Positions 1 through 11,395 of a stretch of 64,000 nucleotides of DNA are shown piece by piece. Origin of the DNA: Eucalyptus grandis (lineage: Eukaryota; Streptophyta; Magnoliopsida; Myrtales; Myrtaceae); contig NC_052618.1 of NCBI RefSeq assembly GCF_016545825.1, forward strand, positions 878,001 to 942,000, in the 5' to 3' direction. Each line of letters opens with the position of its first letter. Position 1 is the first letter of the stretch. Both the position numbers and the translations under genes were made by a program. Under the pieces are notes generated by a model that was not told the origin of the DNA, searched no databases, and saw nothing but the letters and a program-made list of their open reading frames with translations.

Positions 1-993
1 ACCCCTCAAATATCCATTATTTTCCACGAAATTTTAGTATGTTGTAGTAAAAGATGTTAGCTACAACTTTCATGAAAAAATCGAAGCCAAAATCTGACTC
101 CAAACACACATGCAAGCTCAAACAAGTTTCTGACTCACACGATCCGAACACGAACAACAATACCATTCAACATACATCATTCATGCTTCGGTTTTTCTTA
201 CTTAAACACTCAAAGATTCAACATGCAAGCAACATATAAACATGCAAGAGAAGCTAGAGGACTCCCACTTGCCTCTAGACCGGTTGGTCGACGGCGTAGG
301 GCGGTGAACACGGCGGCACACGGCGGACGGACGGCGGTTCCTCCTCCTCTCTCTCTCGGCCGCTCCCCCCTCTCTCTCGAAATCTCTCTCTCTCTCTCAC
401 CTTCTCTCTCTCAGCCAAATGAGGAAATCCGGCCACCCTCTCCCTCTCTTCCCTCTTATACCCCCAAATCCTCATGATTACTTGCCTACAAACCAGCCAA
501 TGCATGGCCTTCTTCCTTAAGCCAATGCATGAGAGTCTAGTGCCACTTGTCCTATTGGATTTTTGAATTTGGGCTTGGGCTTTTTGGGCTTGGGCTTGAG
601 CCATCCGGCCACTCTTGGGCCTCCCCTTGGCTGGTCGACAGCCCCCTTTAGTGGGCCTTATTGGGCCGACTAACTTGGCCCACTAAAATCTTAGGCCAAT
701 GGGCCTACTAAGGCCCAACCTAAAAATTGACTTTTCCTCTCTTTCTTTTTTTTTTTTTCTTTTTGAAATTCCTTTCTATAAATATTTTCAATTTTCAATT
801 TTCATCTTGGCCAAAGAATAAATCATCCTCATAAATTTATCCTTTGATACTAATTTAAAAACTTATGATCACAAGCACAATAACACATAGCCTTAAGGAA
901 ACTAATGGCTAAAACATAAACCATAGGTAATTTTCATTACCTAATTATTGGCTTTAATTCCTCTAGAGGATGACTTGAATTTTGGGATGCCAC
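1..993 (-). repeat. Possible partial LTR of an unclassified retroelement, reading leftwards
   Basis: No convincing gene is visible here. Read on the minus strand from about 993, the sequence opens with TGTGGCATCCCAAAATTC, an opening common for plant LTRs. It is followed by AT-rich sequence, a CT/T-rich tract near 740-760, GGGCC-rich sequence at 540-720 and a CT-repeat block at 345-410. The other end lies outside the window, so neither a paired LTR nor a target duplication can be checked. Short open frames at 54-239 and 223-477 look incidental. Confidence 0.3.
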
Positions 994-1565
994 AACGCGT
1001 GCTCGCCCAAATTTAGGCGAGCATCGCCGACCCCAGGCGAGGGCTGGCGAGGCCTCACTTAGCGCGGGCGATGGTCACCGACCCCCCGTGAGGGCCAGTG
1101 TGCCTAGATTTGGGCGTCCTCGCCCGACTTGGCGAGGGTGGCTGGCCCTCACCTAGGGCCAGTGAGGCCTTGCCCTGGCGAGGGCCGGCCACCCCGCCCA
1201 AGGCCGGTGATCGTCGCCACCCCTCCGGTGATGGGCGGCGGCGGAAGCTCCATCGGTGCCTTTTTTTTTTTTTTTGAACAGTTTTGTTTTTTTAAATAAA
1301 TTTAACTTTTCCTTTATAGTTTTTAATCTAATTTTTGAAGATTTTGAATAAAAAATAATTTTAAAAAGCCATGTGAAAAAAAAATCATTTAAAATATGAC
1401 GTCAATGCCACGTCAGCAATTTCTGTTAGTAAACTGACGATATTAACTTTAGGACTCAATTGAACCAACTTGACAATTTTTAGGACTTAATTGCACCTTT
1501 TGTAAGTTTTAGGACTCAATTACACTTTCTTGACAAGTTTTAGGACTTCTACTAAACATATCCCT
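994..1565. repeat. GC-rich core plus AT-rich transposon-like tail
   Basis: Positions 994-1257 are GC-rich and built from variants of GGCGAGG/CCTCGCC, like the cores of the TIR elements elsewhere in the window. They end in a run of 15 T. Positions 1275-1560 are AT-rich and repeat a phrase of the type TTTTAGGACTCAATT three to four times (about 1450-1545), which looks like the subterminal part of a non-autonomous DNA transposon. No coding sequence is supported. Boundaries are not defined. Confidence 0.4.
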
Positions 1566-1983
1566 TAATAAAAGTTGCCCCCATAGACTTCGCCAGAATA
1601 TGCTAGCTAAGTTGCGGGTCCTAGAAATCGAAAAAACCTGGTAAGTATCTAGGAATTCCTTCTGATTTGGGTGAAATGAAAAAACAAATGTTTGCCTGGA
1701 TACAAGCTAGAGTGAACATGAAGTTAGAAGGTTGGAAGGAAAAGCTAATATCAAGGGCAAGGAAAGAAATTCTCATTAAAGCAGTTTTCCAAGCTATCCC
1801 ACAATATGCCATGTCAATTTTTAAAATTCTAGTATCTAATTGTTAGAGCATTGAAAAGAAAATTGCAAAATTCTAGTGGAAAAATTATGATTAGAAGGCT
1901 AGATTACACTGGAAAATGTGAGAAGTTCTCAAAACTAGAAAGGATAATGGAGGTTTGGGTTTTCATGATTTAATTACATTGGA

Positions 1984-2222
1984 AGACTTCTGATTTCAGT
2001 GCTCTTTCCGTCTTGGCCAGTGTGGCTTTTGTTAGTTTGCCCTTTTGGTTTTCTTCTTCTTGCCCCTCCTGTTAGGGTGTTTCTTTCTTTCATCGGCTCC
2101 CATTTACTCATTCAGACTTGTTGTCTCTTTGAGTGAAAGTTTTGGCGCCGATCTTGTGTACATTGGTTCAAAGCTATTTATATATTTTCTTTACCAAAAA
2201 AAGAAAAAAGAAAAAAAAAAAG
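1984..2222 (+). mobile_element. Short 5-prime-truncated LINE 3-prime end inserted in the older LINE
   Basis: The LINE reading GGLGFHDLITLE breaks near 1984 and resumes at 2223 with a LGKQACRL-like segment. The roughly 240 bp between them is T-rich and ends in an A-rich tail (2196-2222) preceded by TTTACC, as plant LINE 3-prime ends do. I see no clear target duplication. A deletion/rearrangement is the alternative. Confidence 0.45.
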
Positions 2223-2974
2223 CAATGCTAGGAAAACAAGCATGTCGTTTGATGCAAAACCCCTCATCATTATGGTGCTAGATTCTGAAAGGCATTTACT
2301 TTCCTCATTCCAAATTCCGGGTAGCAAGAAAGGGCCATCGGCCTTCATGGAGTTGGCAAAGCATCCTTAGGGGCTGAGATGAAATTATTCCCGCAGTTAT
2401 TCCCGCAATTAATTGGGCTGTAAGGAATGGAAAAAAGATTAACATTAGAGAAGACAAATGGCTCCCTAGAGGAGTTATATGAGGGCCAGTGAATCGTGAA
2501 GAACCGAAGAATGTTTCTGAACTAATTCTAATAGATATCCCAACTTGGAATGAATAGCTTATCACCAACCTATTTGATGAGGAAACGGCCAACAAAATCA
2601 CAATTCCATTAGGTCAGCAAGTGAAAGAGGATAAAATGGTTTGGACCATCACCCGAACAGGGGAGTATACTATTAAAAGCGGATACAACAAAATTAGAGA
2701 GTTCGACAAACAGAGTACCTCTACCACACCCTCATCCTCACATCAATCCCCACGCTCTCTTTGGAACCAAAATCTGGAGAGTTAATACAAGCCCAAAGAT
2801 TCAATTTTTCTTATGGAGTTTATGTCAAAATACTCTGCTGACAAAGGAAAATGTACTCAAGCGGGGTATAGTGGAGGAGAGTACCTGTGATCTATGCAAG
2901 CAGCACCCTAAAACTGTGGAGCACATCTTCTTGCTTTGCCCTTGGACTTAGCAAGTGTGGATGGACCCTGCAAT

Positions 2975-4140
2975 TAGAGCTGTTAAACGGGTGGGTTGGG
3001 TCGGGTTTGGGTCGGGTCATTAATGGTCCGACCCAAATTAACCCATTAACCCATTTATGACCCATTAATGTTTAATGTAAATTTTTCGACCCAAACCCGA
3101 CCCGACCCATACCCAACCCATACCCGACCCGACCCAACTCATATTAATAAAATATTTTCATATTTAACAAATTTAGAAAAACTTATTCCCATGTTTTTTT
3201 TTTTTTAAAGATTATATTATTAAAATACTTCCAAGCTTTTATATATATATTATTTTTTTAAAAATTGTATTGCTAAAATAGTTTTATACAATATAAATTT
3301 AATGGACAATTTTTATAAATTTTAAAATAATTATTTATAAAAATCGAAATTTAATTATTTTTAATTATTTTTATTTTATTTTTAAAATATAATTTTCTTT
3401 TTCTTTTTTCTTTTTCTTTTTCTTTTTTTCTTCTCCTTCTTCTTCTTCTTTGGCCGGCCGCCGGCCACGACGACGGCCGGCGGCGACCGGCCACGGGCGA
3501 GCCTCGAGCTCGAGCTCGCCGACGCCGCGAGCTCGAGGCTCGCCAAATCGGCGAGGCTCGAGCCTCGCCCGACGCCGGCGAGCTCGAGCTCGCCCGATGC
3601 CGGCGAGCTCGACGACGCCGGCGAGCTCGAGGCTCGCCAGATCGGCGAGGCTCGAGCCTTGCCGACGCTTGACAAGCTCGAGTCTCGCGGCCATCGGCGA
3701 GGCTCGAGCCTCACGGCGTCGGCGAGGCCTCCGCCTCACCGAGATCCGGCGAGCTCGAGCTCGCCGACGCCGGCGAGCTCGAGGCTCGCCTGGCGGTCGC
3801 CGTGCCGGCGACCGGAAGGAGGAAGGAGAAAGAAAAAAAGAAAGAAAAAAAAAAAGAAGAAAGAAAAAAAGGAAGAAAAAGAAAAGAGAAAATAAAAATA
3901 AAAAAATTATAATTTGGATTTTTATAAAGTTGAAGAGAGAAGGGAGGAATTATAATGTTTTTGTTAAAGATGAGTTTTCAACCCAACCCATTTAAAAACC
4001 CACTTAAGACCCACCTATCTTAAACCTATAATTGTGAAACCCATTTAACTATCTTTTGTTATAAACAAGTGACCCATTTATGACCCATTTAAGATTTAAA
4101 TGGGTTATAAATGGGTTTGTGACCCGTTTTAACACCTCTA
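2975..4140. mobile_element. hAT-like non-autonomous TIR element (1166 bp)
   Basis: The left end reads TAGAGCTGTTAAACGGGT and the right end, reverse-complemented, reads TAGAGGTGTTAAAACGGGT. The flanks carry an 8-bp target duplication with one mismatch (CCTGCAAT at 2967-2974, CATGCAAT at 4141-4148). An 8-bp duplication is typical of hAT elements. The LINE reading frame resumes just beyond it, which independently shows it is an insertion. Inside, AT-rich arms enclose a polypyrimidine tract (3399-3450), a GC-rich core of GAGCTCGAG/GGCGAGGCTCG repeats (3450-3820) and a polypurine tract (3820-3890). No transposase is encoded. The long open frames over the core follow from its composition. Confidence 0.8.
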
Positions 4141-4936
4141 CATGCAATACAGATCAAAATCTCGCCTTATGGCCTTGGACGAATTGAAGAATGGCTACTC
4201 AACTTTAACCATATTTCTATTAGCTTCGACTTGCTAGTTGCTATCCTCAGGCTAATTTGGAGGGAAAGAAACAATTTTGTCTTCCGCAAACAGAAGCCAA
4301 CCCCGAAGCACATCATCAACTCAGCCATGGTGGAAAATCGGTGCTATACAAACTTGGCAAAGTCAAAAAAGAAGACAACAACACTTAGAACAACTCACCT
4401 CAGACTCGGATTGGTTCGAGCATTGAAACCCTCCAAATCAACATTGATGGGTCCTTCTCAGTCGGATCAACAATTGGCGCCATTAGCTGTGTTTGTAGAA
4501 ACAAGTATGGAGAATTGGTGGATGGATTTGTAAGACCGGTAAGAATACACTCGGCTGAGCAAGCTGAAACTTTGGCCATGGTAAAACTGCTACACTCACG
4601 AACGAAAGAGAACCTCTTGCTACAGTCAAATAGTCAAACACTTTTAAAGACACTAAAAGGAGAAGTATAGAGCACGTGGGTTTTGGAACCACTCATTATT
4701 GAGGCCAGAAATTTAATTATGGGCTTTTCTAACTTAAGGTAGGCCTATTGCAGTAGAGAGTCAAATTTATTTGCGGATTGGTTAGCAAAAACACATAGAA
4801 ATGGGTCTTTACCTTTTAATTGGTTGTCCAACCCACCGGAAGCCCTTTGAGCCTTACTTTTTTCTGATTCAAGTCTTCTATAGTTAAACTCTTTGAGTTA
4901 GTTATGAAATTTATTTTCAACCAAAAAAAAAAAAAA

Positions 4937-6229
4937 ATCTAAATATTCCATTGCAACACATGAGAGTTATGTCAACACCCAAAAGGGGCCAGCAGGACTG
5001 ATTGCCCCTACACGCCCTTTTTACCAATGAAAGAGTCGTACAAGAGAATGAACTTTCAAGTAAATTCTAAATGGCTAAATCAGCTTTAAAAAAATTGAGA
5101 TTTCATCCAACCTACTCCCATTCAACAATGCTTAGATAACTGTTACAAAATTACTACAACATATTAATCGAATTGCTAAATCAAATTTTTTTTTTTTTGG
5201 GTAATAAGAAAAAGAGATTCACCGGGGCAATTTATATGCGACAAGCATGAAAACGCAGTTGCCAGATAAGGTTCTGTAAGAATATATTCATATAGATAAG
5301 CATTAGCTTCAAGTGGGCCTTCTCATCACCTCAATTTTGACGTGTCCAAGGTCAGAGCTTTTGTTTTTCTCTATCTTTTAAATAATTCTTTTTTCGTGTT
5401 TCTCCTGAATAAGTTACTTTGTGCTGTACATATATATATATAATACATATATATTTGAATAAGTATATTGAAAGTTATGAAACCAGCTATAAAAGTTCAA
5501 TTAAATCGTAAAACTTATATACAATCAAGTCATAAATTTTTATTCAATGGTGCAATCGAATCATTCCGCTAACTCTATTCAATTAGGCTAACAAAAAATT
5601 CTGATGTAATTTATGCTAATTGCGTGCCTCAAACTTTTTTTGTTTCACTAAAAATCTGTAAGCACCCCAAAATTTTTCAGTTCTATTTAGGAATATTTGT
5701 CATCTTGGTATGAGTTCACACAAAAAAAAGTCTACGGTATTTGTGTATAGTGGGCCAGTTTGGAGTTTTTAGCGACACAAAAAAAGTTTAGTATATTTAT
5801 ATCATGGTAGGCATAGTTTAGGATTTTGGTAGTATTAACTAATTTTAGAAAATAGTTTCTTTCTCCTATGTGGCATGAAAATATAATGCCAAAACGATGT
5901 CGTTTTTTGCAATGTTATTGTCACATGGGAGAGAAAATATATATTTTATAAAAAAGCCTTTCTTTAATAAAGCTAGATGGAGTTAACAAAAATACCCGAG
6001 TGAATAGAGTTGACAAGGTTTTACAATTTGATTACACTTTTCATGAGTTGTATGACTTGTTCGCACTTTCATGATAAATTTTACTATGCCTTCTACCATA
6101 CTTTTTCCTATTTATTTATTAGGAAATCCTTTGGAATGCATTGAATATGTCCTAAAAAAATATAATAATATTCGCTTGAAGCCGTTTTATTATTACCTCA
6201 ACGTAATTGCATTATTAGGACTACTCGAT
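4937..6229. repeat. AT-rich intergenic DNA with a probable inverted-repeat element (about 5465-6100)
   Basis: No gene is visible. The stretches near 5470-5580 and 5990-6100 are imperfectly complementary: both contain AAGTCATAAA/ATCAAATTGTAAAAC-like phrases and a CTAACTCTATTC phrase facing inwards. This suggests a MITE-like element of about 640 bp. The remainder is AT-rich, with a TATATATATATA tract near 5429-5442. Ends and target duplication could not be fixed. Confidence 0.35.
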
Positions 6230-6566
6230 CTCCAAAATTTCAAACTCTAGCACAAAAGAAATTAAACCAAAAACGAAAAAGCGAGAGAAAAGAGAAAAAG
6301 ACAGTCTCTCAGGCTCTCCCCGTTCGGCGCCGAAGAGAGCGGTCGGGGAGATCGCCGGCCGACTCCAGTCTCGAACTACTCGGCAGTCGGCACCGACCTC
6401 CATCGATTCACCTCTCCAGAGCACGACATTCTGCTCGACCCATTAACCATTTTGACAGCAAGAAACGCTCCCGGCGAAAACCCAGTTGCTCGATCTCTCC
6501 GTCGCGGGAAGATCCCGACCTCCCTCGTCTTCCCGGCTCCGCGGTTGGCTCCGGAATCACAGCCCC
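6230..6566 (+). other. 5-prime leader of the TIM22-like gene
   Basis: Composition changes at about 6230 from AT-rich intergenic DNA to GC-rich sequence with AG/CT clusters, running straight into the start codon. This is usual for a plant 5-prime UTR. The transcription start is not visible; no clear TATA box was found. Confidence 0.4.
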
Positions 6567-8944
6567 ATGGAAACTGCCGACAAAGCCGAAGAACCCATCT
6601 ACACCGTAAGCTCTGAGATCCTCGTGCGGTTCCTTGATGTCGCGGTTCTTTTGGGGGTGATTCGGGGTAGGTCGAGAATGCATGTCGCGTGGCGTTTTCT
6701 GTGCCTGTCGAGCTCAAAGTGACTCATTCGATCGGGAAGATTGATTTTTGATGCTGGGTCTTGTGTCATCGCGACAAAATGACTCGACCCAATGAGGGAT
6801 GATTCCTGTTTTATTGGAACTTGGAAGTACGGGCGTTGTCGCCCACATGCTCGATGAAATGTCTATGCGAAAATTCGGTTCTGATTTTCCTGTTAGTTGC
6901 ACGGGAATCTTCAGCAGCGGTGGTCTGTACTGATCATCGACTGTTGAAACATGTAATTCGTTCTTCATGACTTTGGAGAAAACTCTTGTTTATCAGCTGT
7001 CGGAGGTGGGCATTTTATATGCCCATTGAGACAATGAGTTGCATTGGAGCGAGCGAGACGCAAAGGGTGCGGACTGCAATGTGTCGAAATAACTTAATGA
7101 GGACAAGCTTTGTGTGTTTGTGCATTAACATCATATGCTCAAGTTGTTTGATTGATAACGCTAGATTGCCATGTCTGTGCTGGCTAATGTTCTCTTCTTG
7201 ATGGGCAGCGTTCTCCGAAGGTGGCTGGAACAGTCAACTGGGGTACTGCGACTGTTGTTGGAGTGTTTGCTGGCATGTTATATGGAGGTGGCAAGGAGGC
7301 AGCTGCTTCTGTTGTAAGTTTTCCTTAGCAAGAGATGTCCTTCTCGAGTCAATCTAGCACTGTCTTTAACAGTTCCATCTGTCTGGCCTTACTGATTACG
7401 TGGTAATAATGATATACCCGTTATGCTGTGCAAAATCATATTTTCTTCAGTGGTTGAGATTATTATTCTTGAAAGGCATTTGGTGGGACATGTTTTCCTC
7501 TTTGTTTTAGAGCTATGATGAGGTGATGAACGAAACAGTAATGAAGTGAAGCCATAAAATCACCATTAATTCAGCAAGAAATATGTGTTGTCTGATAATT
7601 CCTAAGTGCTGTATCAAAAGTTCATTCCAGAACCATCAGTACCCCTTAGGTAAAAGAACAGGGAAATAAAGGGACTTTGTTGTGGGCCTTTTTTCCAATT
7701 GCACATACATTCCTTCATTTTTTGGCTGATAAGAAAGATGACCACATTTAGTTTCAATTGTGTCCTTATCTAGTCACCAAATGATGCAGAGTGTATTCTT
7801 TTACTGGAATTTTAGTGCTCCAACCTGTGTTTGTACTTCCTGTTTAACATGCTTTTTCATACTTCGTGGCCAACCATTTTGAATTTAGGTAACCGAGACC
7901 CTTCTACAGATAATTCATGAAGTATGGCATGTGGTTCAGTGTAATTCTATCACACACTGATGGTGGTAAAAGACTTTGCTATGTTTTGCAGAGCAAGGAT
8001 GCTGAAGTCATGTTAAAACTTGGGAGCACACCCGACAAGCGTGAGCAGTATCGACTAATGAGGGATGCAATGGAGAAAAGGTTCATTCGAGTTACACGTG
8101 GCTCCATCATTGGTGGAGTGCGCCTCGGGGTGTTTACTGCTGCATTTTATGGGTTGCAAAATCTGCTAGCTGAGAAACGAGGAGTTCATGATGTTTTTAA
8201 CATAGCTGGAGCTGGTTCGGCCACTGCTGCGACCTTTGGTTTGATCTGTAAGACATTACTTCCCATCTTCAAGATAGTGTCTATTAGCTGTTATGCAATG
8301 GCCTACTAAATCAATGTATCGCAATTTTTGGACTTATGCTGTTAAATAACTGATCCTACATGGAAACAGAGTTACTTTTCTGAACGCTACTTTGTGTTAG
8401 TACCAGGATCACTAAAGTGGCGTGCGAGGAATGTTGCTCTTGGTGCCGCTCTTGGGGCTGCAGTTTGCTTTCCACTTGGTAAGTATGAGAATGGGCCCGT
8501 GTCAGAAAAACTTCATTAAAAGCTTGATTGTATTCTGAGATTCTTTATAGTCAGCACGATGTCCCGGTCAAGTTCAAATTAGTGAGTTAAGAAACAAGAT
8601 ATCCAAGGGGGTTTGCAGGATAGAATATCTTAGCAGAATGATCTGAAAATGTTGCTGATTTGTTAATCAGTCTGTAGGTCTTACAGCACTGCTGCTTTTC
8701 ACGAGGCACAAACTGAAACTTGACCTGAAAATGTGAAATAAGACTGGACTTCTTTTTTTTTTTCCTGACTCGACACCTTATTTGAGGTATGGTGTTCTTA
8801 TGTGCAGGTTGGCTCCATTTGAAGCTGGTGGAGAAAGCAAATGAAGGGAGTTTGGCTGCTTCCCGTGATATGGATCAAAGGGAAGGGGCAAGGAGTGGTG
8901 TCGGGGCTGCAATTGATAGGCTTGAAGGGAACTTGAGCAAATAA
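6567..8944 (+). CDS. Tim17/Tim22/Tim23-family membrane protein (TIM22-like), 5 exons
   Basis: Exons are 6567-6605, 7209-7313, 7992-8247, 8401-8478 and 8808-8944 (TAA), giving 615 nt and 204 aa. All introns are GT-AG and the frame is kept throughout. The protein opens METADKAEEPIYT. Four glycine/alanine-rich segments typical of the family follow: TVNWGTATVVGVFAGMLYGG (about residues 20-40), RGSIIGGVRLGVFTAAFYGL, FNIAGAGSATAATFGL and RARNVALGAALGAAVCFPLG. A hydrophilic tail closes it. Family members are channel-like subunits of mitochondrial or plastid inner-envelope translocases. Length and segment order fit the plant TIM22-like/HP20-like branch, so the organelle is not settled by sequence. 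A CT- and GC-rich leader lies at about 6240-6566, and AATAAA occurs at 9047-9052. Exon 4 has two possible acceptors 6 bp apart; only the first keeps the frame open. Confidence 0.85.
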
Positions 8945-9046
8945 ATGAACTAACCATGGCCTCTGAGTTTGCCAATAGCCTCTTTCCAAGCCTTGTTCGT
9001 GGTCACCGGGTCAGAAGATGGCCAAGCCCGAAAAGGAGAAGTGAAT

Positions 9047-9052
9047 AATAAA
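9047..9052 (+). terminator. Candidate polyadenylation signal AATAAA of the TIM22-like gene
   Basis: AATAAA lies 103 bp after the TAA stop, within a purine-rich 3-prime UTR. Plant signals are degenerate, so other sites may be used. Confidence 0.4.
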
Positions 9053-9059
9053 GAGAGAC

Positions 9060-10086
9060 AGCTAGTTAGACAGAAAAGGAATTAATGCTTGTTTTCGCGT
9101 TGTGCAGAAAGATCCCTTTAAGGTATGATAGTAGTTTTCTGAGCTTGGTTTGTCTCTCCATACATCATTATCCAATTTTGTTTGTCCTAGTCCAGTTTAT
9201 CTCTAACCATGTGTGGGGGCACGAAAACACCCTGTTTCAAGACTTATTCATATTTTGCAAAACTACCATTTTTGATTGTCCTAATCACTAGCTAAATATG
9301 AATGTGTAAACAAGACAATTTTCCAACTACTTTGGTTGTAGACTAATAAATCAACTAGCTTACAAGAGATGCTTCTCTTTGAGTGACATTATACTCATTA
9401 GATTGTCAATATTTCCACGATTCCTTTTATCCCTGGCGACATCGTTATCAATATCTTATGATCCTTGATTTGCATCTTGCGATAGGATTTGGTCAATGGT
9501 TAAATAGTACATATGTATTTTGCAAATATAATGAACTTTTGTGCTGTAAGCGTCTCTATCGATTCACCATGGAATGTATTGATTCGTTGTCAATATTATC
9601 AATTATACAAATTATCACGCTTTACATATTAAATGGAGTAGGTTATGTCCTATATGATGATGTAGTAGTATATTCTCGGATAGCTTCTCAACAATATAGG
9701 TGATAATTTGTAAATTACAAACCGGCTATAGATGATAAGGCACAAGACCTTTCTATGTTCTTATAAACATGGTACTTCTGAGAAAATAATGTGCTCCAAA
9801 CTTTTATGTTACGCTTAACGTGTATTTGAAATCATCTTTGCCTGCGTGCGCCCTCGTCCACTGCTTCCATATCGTCCTCAAAGCCTCTCCTTCACCACGA
9901 TCACTGCTGCCGCTACCTAACCTTCCCTCCCGCTAAACTCAACATCTCCATGTCCCATGGCGATTAGAGACGTTATGTGGGGGACAATACCGAGTAGGAC
10001 GACATTAATTAGAGGGAAGATGTGAACTAACCTCAAAGCTTGAAGCAAATGTGTCTCCTCTTCTCCGTCACCGGGCGAGAGAGAGG
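9060..10086. other. Intergenic; homologous to the flank of the second SPH relic
   Basis: From about 9300 the sequence can be aligned by eye with 14200-14850 and, in part, with 42580-42910. Shared phrases include a GACATTATACTCATTAGATTG-like stretch, the CGACATCGTTATCAATAT region and GATGATAATTTGTAAATTAC. Each time the block ends at an SPH fragment, so it is part of the duplicated SPH unit. No coding sequence is supported. Confidence 0.5.
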
Positions 10087-10212
10087 GCTCCATGGATAAC
10101 AAATGTCAAACTCTTCAAGAGACACTGAAAGCAGTGATCTTCGTCCGTTTTCTGTACATACATGTCGAACTGATGAAGTTGGCCTGGCCACAACACGCTG
10201 CAAAAGAGCAAT
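10087..10212 (-). pseudogene. SPH relic (internal fragment)
   Basis: On the minus strand, 10212-10145 encodes an LLFCSVLWPGQ-like stretch followed by HQFDMYVQKTDED. This matches the FFCSFAWP...FDIYVQxRDE core of the intact SPH genes nearby. About 60 bp covering the CxxCxWxIxxxGPC region is missing, and only the last part around the CCATGG of the PW motif follows. No start or signal peptide remains. Confidence 0.7.
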
Positions 10213-10547
10213 ATTCAGCTAATCTTTATCACTTGTACTCTGAATCCTAGAGCGAACATGGGCTAGAACACGACCGAAGAGGGCCATCCTGGGAACACCG
10301 AAATGGGCCGAGCAGAAACTGGACGCCGGTGACCCTGGGATAGCTCTACGAATAGAGGATTGCTGGGGACCGGATTGGGAAGGCATAGACGGACCACTAG
10401 TGGACTGGACGCACACCGTTCAGGCCTTCGGCGGTGCAAACGGTGGATGTCCAAACAGTGGCCGTCCAGCCCACTTTTGAACCCCTTAAGTCCCTGTAAC
10501 GTGGGCTTCGCTGATGAATCAGTTCACAACATCATCTCTCTTTACAT

Positions 10548-10977
10548 TTAGATTAGAGGTTTCCTCCCTAATTATTTAGGACGATTCCATGGAAAATAAA
10601 CGTCAAATTTATTGGTTGCTTCATTAAGCCTACAAGGACCATTGGCCAAGATCTTCCAAACACACTTGTCGCAAAAATATTAGTCCCTGATTTGCATATA
10701 TATATATATCGAATCACTTAAATTGACCTGGCCATGCAAAGCTACAAAAGAATAAAGTCCTCAAAAAAAAAGGGGGGGGGGGGTTTGAATGAGAATCCCC
10801 AACTCTGTGTTGTTAAATAATGGATTCCGAGCTTCGTCCTTTGCAATGAACTGTTAGAGTAGCTCTGGCTGGCAAATTATTTTGGATCTCAACATGTAAC
10901 TTGCCCCAAACATCTTCTACACAACTAGTTAGCAGCAAAACACAAATAAACATGGGCTTGGCTGATGAATTCATCAT
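10548..10977 (-). pseudogene. SPH-family pseudogene with frameshifts
   Basis: It lies in the same orientation and layout as the intact SPH genes. The start MMNSSAKPMFICVLLLTSC (signal peptide) and the following mature N-terminus VEIQNNLP are intact. In the HCKSKDDDLG motif several bases are lost (HCKGRSSE remains) and the frame shifts. A run of nine A followed by twelve G (+ strand 10763-10783) sits where FRPxxF should be encoded and breaks the frame again. The 3-prime half (FAWPGQFK, GPC, PWN regions) is recognisable and a stop aligns at 10548-10550. A TATA-like CTTAAATAG (read on the minus strand) lies at 11015-11024, as in the intact copies. Confidence 0.85.
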
Positions 10978-11129
10978 GGTGGCATGTCATTGCTCCAATA
11001 TCAACATCATTCAGCTATTTAAGGATGAAGAACAGAGCATGTTGGATCTCGCCAGTTTGTCACAACCATATTTACCTTTTCTTATTTGTTCTTTTTCAAC
11101 TTTGAGATGGGAATTGCAAGAGAAAATTT

Positions 11130-11353
11130 CAAAAAAGTATACGAACTGCTCTTATTTTCTCAAATAATGACCTAGAATGGATTTTGTTTCAAATAAAGAC
11201 ATGAAATGGCCTTGATTGTTTCAAATAAAGGCCTGAAGTGGCTTTGGTTGTTTCAAATAAGGACCGGCTCACCAGGTTGTCGGCCGACTAAATTTTTTGA
11301 TCGGTCAAGAGTTTTTTCGTCATTTGGCATTTTCCCCATTTTTCTTCCTTTTT

Positions 11354-11395
<42 letters not shown>

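Larger units (their letters stand above)
1566..4936 (+). mobile_element. Decayed plant LINE (non-LTR retrotransposon), 5-prime truncated
   Basis: Translated pieces in changing frames match the C-terminal half of plant LINE ORF2 in the right order. From 1640 there is the reverse-transcriptase tail (KYLGIPSDLG, then an ILIKAVFQAIPQYAMS-like stretch and GGLGFHDL). At 2225-2700 the stretch between RT and zinc finger appears (CRLMQNPSSLWC, INIREDKWLPRG). At 2760-2945 the zf-RVT region follows (CDLCKQHPKTVEHIFLLCPW). At 4230-4860 there is a LIWRERNNFVF segment and an RNase H domain (INIDGS, AEQAETLAM, NLFADWLAK). Many stops and frameshifts make it dead. It ends in a poly(A) tract at 4922-4936. Two later insertions interrupt it, at about 1984-2222 and 2975-4140. 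Confidence 0.8.

Noticed and set aside
3450..3995. 181-codon open frame (and overlapping frames on both strands)
   Set aside because: It lies in the GC-rich core of a TIR element, is Arg/Ser/Pro low complexity, and frames are open on both strands because stop codons are rare in such sequence.
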